In this document: piece by piece, positions 45,738 to 58,812 of the stretch
How the letters are laid out: the number at the start of each line of letters is the position of its first letter
Position numbering within the stretch: position 1 is the first letter of the stretch
Assembly: GCA_946807835.1 (NCBI GenBank)
Contig: OX327684.1
Span: 31,060,501 to 31,124,500 of the forward strand
DNA from: Ailanthus altissimus
Taxonomy: Eukaryota > Streptophyta > Magnoliopsida > Sapindales > Simaroubaceae
Direction of reading: 5' to 3'
DNA length: 64,000 bases
The notes under the pieces: model-generated
Told to the model about the DNA's origin: nothing
Databases searched by the model: none
What the model saw: only the letters and a program-made list of their open reading frames with translations
Position numbers and translations under genes: made by a program

Positions 45738-46598
45738 TATTGGTGTATAAACTCTTGCTTAGAATATCAAATACAAACAATCTTAATATTAGAATATCAA
45801 ATGCAAACAATTCTAATATTATTAATTCGTAATTCTAATATTATTAATTCGTTATCAATTGCACAAAGACAATTAGGAACATAATAGCAACTATCGGATT
45901 GTTTAAGCGGAAGCAATACCGAGCATATATGTATTAAGAAACAAAACATTAAGTCCTAATACCAAATTTAAAAGTCAAACACCCAAACATACCAATATAT
46001 TGTAATACACCACAATATACTATAAGTATGAAGTAACCTAATAAATTAGAAGATCAATCACATAGATAATACGTAAAAATAGTAGAAAATACCAACATAC
46101 CACAACATAAAGTATACGTGGTTCGGCCAAATATGCCTACGTCCATGGTGGATCAAAGATCCGAACCTCTTTATTGATTCTTAGGATTACAAGGATTACA
46201 CGTGAAAGACTTGGAGCTCAAATGATCAAAATACACACTTGAACGATGTATTTTCTTTATATGTTGGCCCCCTCTCTTTTCCCTCACTTCCTCTTTCTGA
46301 AACTCTAAAAATAGAAGGAGTATATATAAAATAGCACGAGCGTGGGCAACTTACAAAGAAAATAATGCCCATTTTGAAAGTAATGCCCGACCAATGCCTT
46401 TGCCAATGCCTTCCAATGCCAGGGTGCTCACACATGAAAATTTTTCTCTTATTTTTTTGCAGTTCTCAAGCATTATTCCATTGAGTTTTCGACCCCTTTC
46501 GGTTATTTTTTCGACTTCGTTTCAACTTCAAATATTTCCTCGAATTGGTCATCAATTCAATGCCAATCAACACATGATTTTGAATTACCAATTCAACA
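45738..46598 (-). repeat. 3' LTR of TE1
   Basis: Plus strand starts 'tattggtgtataaactc', matching 'tgttagtatataaactc' of the 5' LTR at 53342, and ends 'ccaattcaaca' next to a purine-rich tract on the minus strand. The stretch 'gcggaagcaata' at 45907-45918 is the empty counterpart of the site where LTR B inserted in the other LTR. Confidence 0.8.
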
Positions 46599-47101
46599 AA
46601 TTCTCTCCTTGATTCAAAATCCCCAAAGAGACTAATTGGAATTACAAGGATTACAAGTGAAAGACTTGGAGCTCAAATGATTAAAATACACACTTGAACG
46701 GTGTATTTTCTTTGTATTTCGACCCCCTCTCTTTTTCCTCACTTCCTCTCTCTGAAACCCTAAAAATAGAAAGAGTATATATAGAATAGCACGAGCGCTG
46801 CAACGCTCAAAACCAATGCCACGGCGTGGGCAACTTATGCCTATTTTGGAAGTAATGCCCTAACCAATGCCTTCCAATGCTGGAGCGCTCACACCTGAGA
46901 ATTTTTTTTCTGTTTTATGCAGTTCTCAAGCACTATTCCATTGAGTTTCTGACCCTTTTCGGCTATTTTTTCGACTTCGTTTCAACTTCAAATTTTTCCC
47001 CGAATTGGTCCTTAATTCAATACCAATCAACACATGATTTTGAATCACCAATTCAACAAAATCCTCTCCTTGATTCAAAATCCCCAAAGAGACTAATCGG
47101 G
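46186..47101 (-). repeat. about 455-bp tandem duplication of LTR end plus polypurine tract
   Basis: Units 46186-46640 and 46641-47101 both contain the LTR promoter-end half ('agacttggagctcaaatg', 'gtatatata', 'gcacgagcg'), the LTR terminus and the adjoining polypurine tract with 'gactaat.gg'. The 3' LTR/internal junction is therefore duplicated. Confidence 0.85.
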
Positions 47102-47813
47102 ATCCATCCACCACATCACACGCTCAATTATTTAGCGGTGATCTAGTTAAGTCACTCAGACTTAACTCTTTTGTCTTCAGTGATTTAGGCCTCCACAGGT
47201 ACGAATGCTTCAAATGTAAGTTAGTTTGATTGTGATCTCTTCGGCAACTCATGACACATATACCACAATGCCTCGGTGGCTGCAACTTATGCTTGCCAAC
47301 AACTCTCTTACTAGCTATTCCTTTCTCGCCTTCACTACTTCGGTGAGTATTACTAAGATGCTTCCTTTCTCTATGCCCCTCTTCAACAGCAACACATGCA
47401 AAGGAGTCGAAATACAATCTCTCAACAACACATGCTGACTTACTCTCGGACTGCACTCTCTCAACAACACATGTTGAATCTAACTTGGCATACTCATTAA
47501 CAACACATGTTCTTACAGCATTTCCAATAAGCACAAATAGACCATTGCGCTTCTCACCCTGCATAACAGTAACCATCCCTCTTACTACTGTTAGTAATCA
47601 TTTTTCAGCTTTGAATGAACATCCCATTTGATCTAGCCTACCTAGGAAAATCAAGTTTCTCTCTTAAGACTAGGAACATATCTTACATTCTGCACTTCCC
47701 TAATTTTTCCATCATACAATTTCATCCTTACACTACCAATTCTCATAACTTTACAAGTTATATCACCGTCCACCAATACATTGCCATCAATAGGACGATA
47801 ATTGACAAATAAG
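47102..47813 (-). pseudogene. TE1 pol fragment: end of protease, GAG-pre-integrase, start of integrase
   Basis: The minus strand shows 'NVRYVPSLKR' (end of the protease region), 'GEKRNGLFVLIGNAV' (GAG-pre-integrase type) and 'HSYLWRPKSLKTK', which resembles the 'HSDLWGP' start of integrase. The frame then runs into 3' terminal non-coding sequence, so the rest of integrase, RT and RNase H are deleted. Frameshifts and stops occur near 47640. Several 'acaacacatg' repeats (47385-47510) lie in the middle. Confidence 0.65.
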
Positions 47814-50800
47814 TGTTGGGTGTTGATTATCCTAGGGTGCTTCCATGTGGGGTGTGTTCATCATACAACAAATATACATATCTTATACATATATGTACAC
47901 AGCAGAAGATTAAAACAATACAATAAACACATGTAATACAGATTTATTAAATGAAACCCGAGATTGAGAAATATAACCCATGAAGCTTTTGGATTAATTT
48001 GCTTGAAATCCACTATGAAATGAAACTTTGATCAATCCTAGCAATCAACAAGGGTGTGTTTGATTGTCTAGAATAATAGTATGTTAATCCAGCATTTTGT
48101 TTAACTCTTAAACTTGATTCAAAGTTAAACTCTTTAACTTAATTAAATTTATTTTTCCTTTTATTCAACTCTTGAATAATTAAAACAAATCTCCTTTTTA
48201 GTTATTACATTTAGTAATCATTTATTTATTTGTTTTATTGTTCTAACACTTAAAACACAAAATAAAGAATTCCAATTTTTCAAATTGAAATGGCTCCCAA
48301 AAAATGCAAAATCTAAAACCTAAAAATTTTGAATTTTAAATTTCATTTCACTTTATATACTAATGCATTAATTTCAAACTAATATGAATTTCATTTGCAT
48401 TTAATTTAACTTAACTTAATTATAGTTAATATTTAACTTTAGTTAGATTATTTTAACTTAACCTTTAAGTTAATAAATATTTAAATATTTTAATCATAGT
48501 TAACTAATTTAACTATGGTTAAAATAACCTTTAAATAAGGTTAACTTAACTTAACCATATAGTTAACCTTTAACCATAGTTAAGTTAAATCATTTATTTA
48601 ATAATTAAATAAATAATTATTTATTTTAATTATTTAACAATTAAATAATCATAAAGTAAAATTACATTTATATTCTTACTAGGTTACCAAGTTAACCTAA
48701 AGTGGGTCTCACTATTTAACCATATACTTTAGTTAACTTAACCTTAGTAATCTGCTGAATTATACTGTATTGAACCATTCAATACGGTAAACTGCCCACG
48801 TGCTCAAAGAGTACATTTTATATTGGGACTCTTTAGGTTTACATTCAATTTGTCAAATGGAACTATTCCATTAATTCGTAATCGATGCCCTACGCACACG
48901 TTACAAATATTACAAATCAACGTGTTAGACCATACCAGTTGAGGTCATAACATATACGTATAATCCTTCCATCATTTATACCCTGGACGTGTGGGAATAT
49001 AGATCTGCACCGTGAAATCCCCATTTACTCATCTATAATCTTATCTCCAGATTCGTATCTTGATAAACAATATACGCAAATACTTTTGCTATATTGTTTG
49101 CTATATTGTTTGACCATGTGGAAAACTCTTTTCCTGGGTTTATGCTTGTAGCCACAAGACTTTATAAAATACAATCTCGGAGCATCGGATGTACAACTTA
49201 CCTACGTAAGTTGACGAATCTCATATCTACGCACCGGACTCCATGAGTATCAGATCATACCCAGCGATATATAGCGATCAAACCATGAAAGGTCTCTGAT
49301 ATATGTGGAACCAAAGCATAATGGATCACTCACAATACCACCGTAGCGCTTAGGTCAAAGGACCACGAATACTACTCAACTCGAGAGGTCCTTCATTTGA
49401 CGGCTTCATAGGATATCTATTGGGGTCCTTGTGAGTCTGTTCAGTATCCAGTCCTAACTGAATACCTGCATGCCTATACAAGCTCTAAGCTTATGGTTAG
49501 TTAAGAACAACCATCTGAACCAGTCAGATATAGACATACACTAATCTATATAATGTGAATTCACCGATAGACCCGTATTGGTGATCATAGATCAGGAACA
49601 TTATGTTTGAGACATACTTACATAATGATATTTCTTAGCTCCTATTGCAACTCTTTGCAACTATATCATTACAAGTATACTCTCAGGTCTTTGTCCCATT
49701 ATAGACAAGGTTCTAACTCTTTAGACCTCGCTGACTTTTATAAACTAATAACTCTTAACAATGCTAACTCTTAACATTTATAACTCTCAGCTTTGCTAAC
49801 TATTAATTATGGTATAAACTCCTTTAGACCAGATCTGAACTCTTTCAGATCAAACAGTGTCTGTAATGTTACAAGCATTATGTTGGGATTTGTGCTTACG
49901 TGCCATCCCATAATGTATAAATATATAGTGATTGTATTTATACAATTATTATTTCTAATAAAATTGTTAATATTATTTTTATTAAATGGTAAGATGCTTG
50001 TAACGTTTTAGACATTGTATGATCTGAAGGAGTTCAGATTTGGTCTAAAAGAGTTTAGACCAGTGCTAAGAGTTAGCAACGCTAATAGTTATAAACACTA
50101 AGAGTTAGTGGTACTAAGAGTTAGCAAAATCTAATGAGTTAGAGCCTTATCTGAAATGGGACAATGACCTGAGAATATATTAGTAATGATATAGTTGCAA
50201 TGAGTTGCAGATGGTGCTAAGAAATGTCATTATGCAAGTATTTTCTCAAACATAATGTTCCTGATCTAATTTTATCGATGCGGGTCTATCGGTGAAACCC
50301 ATTAATATAGATTAGTGTATGTCTATATCTGGATGGTCCAGATGGTTAGTCTTAGCAAACCATGAGCTTAGTAGGAAGCTCGTATAGAGATGCAGATATT
50401 CAGTAAGGACTGGATATTGAACAGACTCACGAAGACATCCAATATACATCTCATAAAGCCTTCAATAGAAGGTCTTCCGAGTTGAGTAGTATTTGTGGTC
50501 CTTTGACCTGAGCGCCACGGTGGGCTTGTGAGTGATCCACTATGCTTTGGTTCCACACATGTCAGAAACTTTTCATGGTCTGACCGCTGGGTGTCGCTGG
50601 GTATGGTCCAATGCTTATGGAGTTCGGTGTGCGTAGATATGGGATCCATCAGCTCATATGAGTGGGTTGTATATCCTAATACTCTGAGATTGTATTTCAG
50701 AAAGTCTTGTGGCCGCAAGCATAAACCTCGGAAAAGATATTCCGGAGGAATAAACAATATCACAAAAGTGTTTGTGGATATTGTTTTATGAAATATAAAT

Positions 50801-52404
50801 CTGGAGATAAGTTCGTGGTTGAGCAAATAGAGATTTGACGGTGATGATCTATATCTCTGCTCTTCAAAGATATAAATGATGGAAGGATTATACGAATATG
50901 TAATAACCTCAACTTGTATGATCTAACATGCTAATTTGTAATATCCGTAACGTGTGTGTGGGACATTGTTCACGAACGTATGGAGGAGCTCTATATGACA
51001 AATTAGGTGTGGACCTAGAGAGTCTCACAATATGAAGTATACTCGTTGTGCACTGGGGTAGCGGATTGGATTGAATAGTTCGATTCAATAAATTTCAGCA
51101 AAAAAGAACGATTGTTTAGGGATCCCTCGGATTGTACATTTGTCAAGACTTAATTGTTAAGTACATCACTTAATTAATTAACAAGGGTTGTTAATTAATA
51201 GAATATTGACAAATGACAAAATTTGTTGCATGATTTGATTTTATCTTTTTACCATTTAACCATGGTAGTAAAAATTAGTAAGGAAAAAAATAATTATTCA
51301 AAATTGTTTTGAATAATTAAATCATATATTATTAAATAATATTATAATATATATAGATCATGACATTGTATTTTAATACAATGAAGGGCCTAGATGTTGG
51401 CCATTTAATTACCCATTATAATTAAAGTAATTATAATTGTTAGGTAAAGATTAATTAAAGTTGCCATTATTCTAGTGCTTGGTTTAATTAATTCTAAATG
51501 GGAGACCAACAATAAAATTGGTGGAGCACTTCATTTTGTTTATTTTTGTTTAATCAAAGTGTTGAATAAACAAAATGAATTTTTGACAAAACAATTGAAT
51601 TCATTCATTCAATTTTGGGAGAAGAATTTGGCAATGGCAAGGAAGAGAGGTAAGAGAGAGTTTTGGTTTTTGTTCTTTCAAGTGTTGGAAAAATAAACAA
51701 ACTTCTCTTCATCTCCTTCTTTAATGGATGGCCAAAATGAATGATATGTAAATGGAGAAAAAGATAATTATTTTGTAAAGAGTTGTTCAAAATAATTATC
51801 ATGTAGAAATTATTTCTAAAATTAATATACAAGAGTTGTATGTTAAAGATTTTTAATTAATACAAGAGTTGTATAGAAAATATTTATCATCTCCATTTAG
51901 GAAACAAAAATTGTATTCAAAGAAGTTGAATACAAGTTGTTGAAAATTTTTAAACACTAAGCTACCATTCTAGCTCCTTAATCCCACCAAAAGTTATGGA
52001 CTAGAATTGTTCAACATATACTTCAAGGTGAGCTCTTCACATGGATTATTGAAAAACTTGAAGAATTTGTAAAGCTACCTTCATTAGGTGAGTATTTTAC
52101 ATTATGTTATAATACAATATTGTTCATCGTTTATTATTGTATAATTGTTATACTTATGCATATATGTGATATATGTTGAAATTGTTAAAATGGGTGTATT
52201 TTGTAACATGCTTCTGCTGCGCATATAGTAATTTTTGAAATTACGTATATACTCAGATTATCATATACTCTATAATACAACACCCAACACATTATACCAT
52301 ATAAATATGATATTAATAATTTTTATTCAAAATGTTTATTGTATAAATATTAACAATTAATATTCATACAATATTAGAATGACATGTGAGCACCAACTCT
52401 AATA
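47814..52404 (-). repeat. solo LTR 'L', TSD ATAAG, split by LTR R
   Basis: Segments 47814-49880 and 52295-52404 (about 2.18 kb together) form one LTR in reverse orientation to R. It starts TGTTGGGTGTTG on the plus strand and ends 'caccaactctaata'. Perfect 5-bp duplications ATAAG flank it (47809-47813 and 52405-52409). Removing it restores an open gag-pol frame in TE1 across the junction, which confirms the insertion. Strand is given relative to R; the transcribed direction is not established. Confidence 0.88.
49881..52289 (+). repeat. solo LTR 'R', 2,409 bp, TSD CATTA, inside L
   Basis: Starts TGTTGGGATT and ends CACCCAACA, with perfect 5-bp duplications CATTA (49876-49880 and 52290-52294). 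It belongs to the same family as L but in inverse orientation, so L and R together form an inverted repeat with arms of about 2 kb. Removing R and one CATTA rejoins the L sequence. No open frame of note. Confidence 0.9.
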
Positions 52405-52409
52405 ATAAG

Positions 52410-53302
52410 GACCTGTCATGACAAGTGTGAAAACTACAATTAGAGTCAAGTATCCATTCACCAGCCATTTTACTATTCGAAGTCACCAATGCCTCTGCAA
52501 TTTCGTAGTCTAACCCATAAGTTATTGCAGCATTAACTTTTGATATTTTTCCTTGCATTTTGGCTCTCCTCTCAGAACAATCTTTTATCAAGTGCCATTC
52601 CTTTCTACAAAAGTAACACTTCTTGGATTTTCATCCAAGGTCCAATCCTGAACCACCTTTCTGCCATGTAATTCTACCAAAGGTCTTCCCCATTGTAGCC
52701 AATTCAATTGCTCTACTTGAAGACTCTAATCTTCAGGTCAATTCTTTGGAATTCAACGAGGCTTTAACATCTGAAACCGTTAAAATCTCTCTGCCATACA
52801 TGAGTGTGTCCACAAAATGTTTATAATTCGGAGGTAGTGAACTCAACAAGATTAATGCTTTGTCTTCCTCACTGATCTTTACATCTATGGTCTCAAGATC
52901 AATGATAATCTTGTTGAAAACATCAATGTGGTCTTTAACTGAAATCCCTTCAACCATAGACAACTGAAATAACCTCTTTTTAACGTATAAACGATTAACT
53001 AACGACTTCGTCATATACAAAATGTCAAGCTTCTTCCAAAGACTAAGAACAGTTTTCTCTTTACCAACCTCCCTTAATACTTCATCACCTAATGATAGAA
53101 TTATCTCATTTTGAAATTTCCTATCGATTATTTGCGGATCAAGATCACTCGAAAATATTGTAGGCTTCTCACTTAGATTAGAGGTATCCTCTAGGGCTAA
53201 TTTAAGTCTTAGGCACTCCAACATAGCCATCATCTTAACCTTCCACAAATTAAAATTATTATGCCCGATAAATTTCTCAACTTCATACTTTCGGGATGCC
53301 AT
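52410..53302 (-). pseudogene. TE1 gag and protease start, with in-frame stops
   Basis: From ATG 53302 on the minus strand the frame encodes a copia Gag ('NNFNLWKVKMMAML', 'KDHIDVFNKIIIDL', 'ILLSSLPPNYKHF'). A stop at 52735-52733 and another near 52630 interrupt it. In the same frame follow a CCHC knuckle ('CYFCRKEWHLIKDC') and the protease start 'WILDSNCSFHTC', where the canonical active-site DSG is DSN. The frame continues across the LTR L insertion to 47813. Confidence 0.85.
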
Positions 53303-53341
53303 AATTATATCAAATTCGTACAATATGTCATAATACCAGTT

Positions 53342-53470
53342 TGTTAGTATATAAACTCTCACTTAGAACACTAAATACAAACAATTCTAATACTATTAAT
53401 CCGCTATCAATTGTACAAAAACAATTATGAACATAATAGCAACTACCAAATTATTTAAGCGGAAGCAATA
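53342..53470 (-). repeat. 5' LTR of TE1, inner part
   Basis: Matches the start of the 3' LTR at 45738 ('ataaactc', 'aacaattctaatat', 'acataatagcaact', 'gcggaagcaata'). The LTR is interrupted here by LTR B and continues at 56314. Confidence 0.85.
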
Positions 53471-56308
53471 TGTCACGCCCCAGACCCAAAAGATCCGACA
53501 CACGACATCACTTACATTCATTCACTGCATGTGCACTCATAAATAATATTACACAAAATTTTCAACTTTCATTCAACACAGAAATCCTTAGCAAGTTGCT
53601 AGTAAGTTCAACACTAAAATCAACCATAACCTAACATATAAATATAAACTTCTCTTGACAATATTTAAACATTCATTTCAATTTCTTTCAAAATTATAGC
53701 AATTGAATTATGACTGGGACAATTATTAAACCGGAGATACGCAGAGTTTTCTCAGAGATTAACACTCTACTACGTCACCAGTAGCAACTTTGTTACCGGG
53801 AGCCCAGAATATATCCATTGCAAATTCTTACTTAAAATCATCCAATAACCACACTTTATAAAACTTAAACCAAATCCAATCCACACACAATGAAATAATA
53901 CATAAGTATTTATTCAATAGGGACAAACTAAATATCCTATCCCACGTGTCCCCAAATGAAACACACAACAACCTAGCAACTTAGGGAACCCAAGGAACAG
54001 CAGAAGCCTTGCCAAATCCGCTAAGCACACATGCACCTTATTTACCTGAAATCACCATAAACTATAATGAGTATAAAACTCAGTAAGCATACTAATTTTT
54101 CATATATCAAATACAAATACATATATGTACACAATGCATATGTATGATATGCTGTGATCAATCAAAATCATAATCTTATCAAATCACATATCATGTAAGC
54201 GCTTACACATTCTTTCAAAACACATAATAGGAATACCATCACTCAACTACTACTTAGTAGGACTTACATATCACATATCACATAATGAGCCAAATGTCAC
54301 TCGTAGGTGACATACCGTATGAGAGGAATAGTACAAGTGAGGTCTTGAATAACACATATATAATGCTTATGCCCGAAGGTAAAAGCCAAACCCTCACCCT
54401 GATCATCGGTGAGTCCTCTCACATGCACCAATACGCCACCACACGAATGTGATGACTCACTCTTCCTTTAGGTACCAATAGGATCCTCCCTACATACGGA
54501 ACACATAACATATACCAATCCCAAAGGAAAGGCCACACATAAAGGCTCCACAATCACATAAAATGCCTACTAAGTTAACAGTGAGTTCAAGTACCCTCAA
54601 AATACAAAATATTTCTCATGGACATATTACACTTCAAAAGCTTTCTTTATTAAACACATCTTATTTTGAAAGCTCACTTACAAAAACACATGTATGTCCA
54701 TGCTCAATGTCAATGGTCACATTCAGAAACATATATTCACATTTCATATCAAAATATACTTTGACATAACATAAACATATTCTTAACCCCATTTGCAAAA
54801 TCATACAAAACAATTACTATGTTTATTGTGATTTCAGTAAAAAGTCTAGTATACTTACCTCTTAACACTTTCAGCTACAAGGCTTAAATCTCCTTAACCT
54901 ATCAATGGAGATTAATCCTTTCATAAGCCTCACTATTCACACAAAATACTTTAAATAGCTTACAAAATTATACACAGTGCATTTATCACATCAAATTGGT
55001 CTAAATATTTGGTTTCTCAAAACCTGTCATTCTGACCACTTACACTTAACAAAAATTTCTAATACATCAAATGATGTCCAATTACTCCAAAATCAGAATA
55101 TACCATTCTTGACTCATATATCCTTCTTATATATGAATATTATATCAAATTTCCTATACAATCCATTCCATACACACCATCGAATCCAAACTACAAACCT
55201 GACAGGATCAAGATACTTACTGAACAGTATTCAATCTCCCAATTTTATAAAATCATATACTAACTCAAAAATTATAAAACTACCACATAATTACTCTTAA
55301 CACATATCTCAGTCCATGATAAATATTTCACTTCCAAATCACTGCCAAAAGTATTTTAAAACTATTTTATTCTATAACTTTAAAAATCTGTTAATCAAAT
55401 ATTGCAATGAGCTGATACACTTTAGAAATTCATAACACTTCAACCACATTGATCTAAATTCTCAATTCCGAGTATATCATATTAGATATATAAAATTATC
55501 ATATTCCACAAATTCATAATTTTTGAAGATCATTCAGTAGGACAAAAATTATTTTTCACTGTACTATACTGTTTACACAGGAAATTTCCAGAATTTCAGG
55601 GTCATTTTGGTAAATTCACTATAAATTCAATTTCCAGAATTTTCAATCGATTCAAAGTCTCAGATGATCCTTAACATGTCTAATTTCATATACTCAAAAT
55701 TCAAAACCAGAATCGAATCACAACAATTTATAAAATTCCTAAATCAAGAGGTTATCCAGCAGAAATTCCATAATTCATCATGATTTATCAAACTATCTTA
55801 TAGATCATCATCAATTCTCATATGATCTTACGAAATACACAACAAATACTCAATTATACATATTTTTAGAAATCAAAACTTAAAGGAATTAACTTAATTA
55901 ATACCAATAAATTGAGAAATACGTATGATATACCTCTTGAAATTCAAAATTTCAATTTCTTCTTCTTCTCTTCTTTCTCTCTCCTCTATTTCTCTCTTCT
56001 CTCTCTTAAAATGGGTAGCTCGACCTAAAAAATGGTAAATTAGGGTTTAAAAATGTATTTTTATACTAAGAGGCTAATTTTTGATATTTATGAATTTACC
56101 CCCAAAACTTTCTAAGTATAACAATTTGGTCCCTAAAATAAATCTAAAGTCATACAAATAAACCCAATACTAATCGTATATTCTTAACCTATAAAAATAT
56201 TACTAATAACAATATATAATTCAAGTATCACCAACATATAAATAAAATACGTATATTTATACATATAAAAATACTTATTCTTACCAGTCGTGGATACTGG
56301 TTACAACA
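53471..56308 (-). repeat. solo LTR 'B', 2,838 bp, TSD CAATA
   Basis: On the plus strand it starts TGTCACGCCC and ends TTACAACA, with perfect duplications CAATA at 53466-53470 and 56309-56313. It is the inverse copy of LTR A. Minus orientation is inferred from the promoter-like TATAAAAA (56065-56058) and the GA-rich leader that follows on that strand. The insertion splits TE1's 5' LTR; the 3' LTR shows the empty site. Less decayed than A. Confidence 0.92.
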
Positions 56309-56313
56309 CAATA

Positions 56314-56376
56314 TCCAACATATACGTATTAGGAAACAAAACACTAAACCCCGATCAAAAGCAGATAAATTTAAAC
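56314..56376 (-). repeat. 5' LTR of TE1, outer remnant
   Basis: Continues after LTR B: 'catatacgtatta.gaaacaaaaca' matches 45922-45950. Homology fades by about 56376, so TE1's outer end is lost. Confidence 0.7.
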
Positions 56377-57889
56377 CAGATCAGATAAATTACGCGAATT
56401 GTATTGGACTATCAACACTTTTAGGTAACAGGAACTGTGTTTGTCATGGTTTATTCTGCTTGTTTTGATAGCCACGAGTTGGCGTTGATAGGCCAAAAAC
56501 CTTGCGATTTGATGTACTTATCTCATTTGCGGGCAAGAAAACAGGCAACATTCATTTTTCAAATTCCAAAATCAAAAGTCTTACCTAATCCATACATTTT
56601 CAACAACTGTTACCGTCGTTAACTCCTAATTATATAAATAATATCGTGGTTTCAAATGGAAAAAGGATAAGGTCGTGTTTTAATATATATTTTAAATATA
56701 AATTGTTTAGCATGTAACGAACAGATATATTCCTTTGGAACATGTTTGCACAATGTGTACGAAATAAAATAAATTAGTTTACGAAATAAAATAAAATAAA
56801 ATAAAATAAAATAGTTTTCTGATGAAGCCTGCAACCTTAATATATGTAAAGGTTTAGTTTATTGACTCATTATGGGTTTGGTTTGGTATATTCCCACAAT
56901 CTACCCATGGACAAACAAACCAGCCACTATAAAAAAAAAAAAAAAAGGCATTGCCGGCATCGGATTCTTTTGTTAATTTTAAATTATGTTTAAGAAAAAT
57001 ATAATATATTATCTTATCCAACCCCTCCGTTGGAGCTTAAAAATAGAAAAAAAAATATATATATTATATATATATGTATTCGAACCCAATCTTTAAAATT
57101 TTTATTTATACTTTTAATAATAAATTTTGTTAACTTTAAAGATAAAAATGTAAAAATAAAAATTCACCTCAATCAACACCTAATTAATAAAAGGTTAATA
57201 ATTGATTAACATTAATAAACGATAATCAATTATTGATTATAAAACTGATTAATAAGGGTGGTTAACAATTATTTACGATTTTCAATTATTGTTTAATGTC
57301 AACTAATAATTGATCAGTTAATACAATTAATATTAATTAATATTAATTATATATAATTTTTAATTATTACAAATGTATAATTATTCATTAATTTAATAAA
57401 ATTTTAGTTAATTTTAATAGGATCAGTTATTTAATAAGAATGTACATACAAATTTTAAAATTTTAGATATTTAAATTTTTTAAAATCTTAAGGCTGAAAA
57501 ATATCTCAACTTTTAGGTTTTTTTTTAATTTACAGATTTTGACCAATTCATAAATACTTGTCACACAAGTTATTATATGAAGTCCTTGACACGTCTTTCT
57601 GATTACCGGCTCCTACCAGTTGCCGTCCCTGGACAAGCTGACACGTTCAACCTTTTCTATTTATCCTTTTTTTTTTTTGGGTTTTTCTTTTTATTTTAAA
57701 CCTTTTTTCTAGTAAAAGTTGGGAACACTAAAAACAAAGAAGCATATCGCCGTTCGTTTCCCATGTCTTAAAAAAAACAGTCAAATGAGGCAGAAACTCT
57801 AAATTGAGGACAATTATCTTTGAAATATATATATATATATATATATTCTCTTTTTCATTGTTTCTGTAGCCAGCGATTTTAAGGTCTTC
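56377..57889. other. intergenic, AT-rich, with microsatellites
   Basis: No gene recognised. Contains an AAAAT microsatellite (about 56783-56812), a poly-A run near 56930-56946 and an AT repeat near 57823-57845. Confidence 0.5.
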
Positions 57890-58812
57890 AATTGCTTCAC
57901 TAAAAGGTACGTTCAACGTTTTTTTTTTCTTAAAAGAAAAATTAATTTATCGTAAAATTTATTGGTTAATGTTTTTTTTTTTTGCCGTTGTTTTTTATGA
58001 TTTTGAATGGTGGTGGTGGTGTTTTGAAATTATGCTTTTGTTTCGTTTAATTGATTTTTGAAAGCTGCATTGTTAATTGTGCTGGTTTATCAGTCCTCCA
58101 TTCTGTTCTTGAGGAAACAGAATCAAAGAAAAGTCCAAGGAGTATCTTAATAGAATGGTTCGTGTTATTTTTTTGTTTGTTTTTGAGGAGTTTCATGTTT
58201 GCTCGATTCTGTTTCTTTTTCTATTTGTGTTTAAATACTTGCTGTTTTGTGTAATTTATATATTTTGTGTGTGTGGTGTGCGTGGGTTAAGGAACTAAGA
58301 TAGAGCATTTCTCATCTGGTTCTATTTGAAATGCAGGATTTTGTTGATTGCTTGAGGCTTAGAGATTCAGATGTGATCAGAGGCTTCAATCTTTATTGGG
58401 TGTTTGGTCGAAGATTCCAGTATATGCGGTATGATTGAGAATTAGGGACATATAACTTCTTGTTTAGCAATTATTAATCAGATTATTGCCAGAAATCTGT
58501 GACTTTCTTGATATCAATCTTGTTCATGTATTTGAGAATTTATTGTTTGACATTACTAGTGATTTATTCCATTCATATGACTAAAATTGGCAAAGGGTTA
58601 TCTTCATTGAGCTTAAACATCTTGTTTGCTCACTTGCTTCAGGGTAAAAATTGACGAGGGTTTTTGTCACTTTCATAAAGTTTGAGCTTTGGTACCCTTA
58701 AATGAGACCCTTAAAGGTTGAAGACTAGTTCATGTGAATTGAAACTATTGTTATGGAGTAGATGTTGTATATTTATCAAAGTAAAGGTTGGAGACAGGTA
58801 TTATAGATTCTT
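57890..58812 (+). promoter_or_regulatory. probable leader with intron of the membrane-protein gene
   Basis: The stretch upstream of ATG 58813 contains donor- and acceptor-like sites (for example AAAAG|GTACG near 57906 and ATGCAG near 58337) and several short upstream ATG frames. A spliced 5' UTR is likely but its exact exons cannot be set without transcripts. Confidence 0.35.

Larger units (their letters stand above)
45738..56376 (-). mobile_element. copia-type LTR element (TE1), minus strand, host of the nested insertions
   Basis: Minus-strand element with its 3' LTR at 45738-46598, followed by a partial LTR duplication (to 47058) and an internal region (47059-47813 plus 52410-53328). Its 5' LTR is 53342-53470 plus 56314 to about 56376, truncated. 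The primer binding site follows the 5' LTR ('TGGTAT' on the minus strand near 53336). It encodes gag and the start of pol only; integrase is cut short and RT is missing, so it is a deletion derivative. It is interrupted by LTR L (which holds LTR R) and by LTR B. Confidence 0.85.

Noticed and set aside
47814..52404. A single foldback transposon with 2-kb terminal inverted repeats
   Set aside because: Each arm has its own perfect 5-bp target duplication (ATAAG and CATTA), and the left arm's sequence resumes after the right arm ends. Two successive LTR insertions explain it better.
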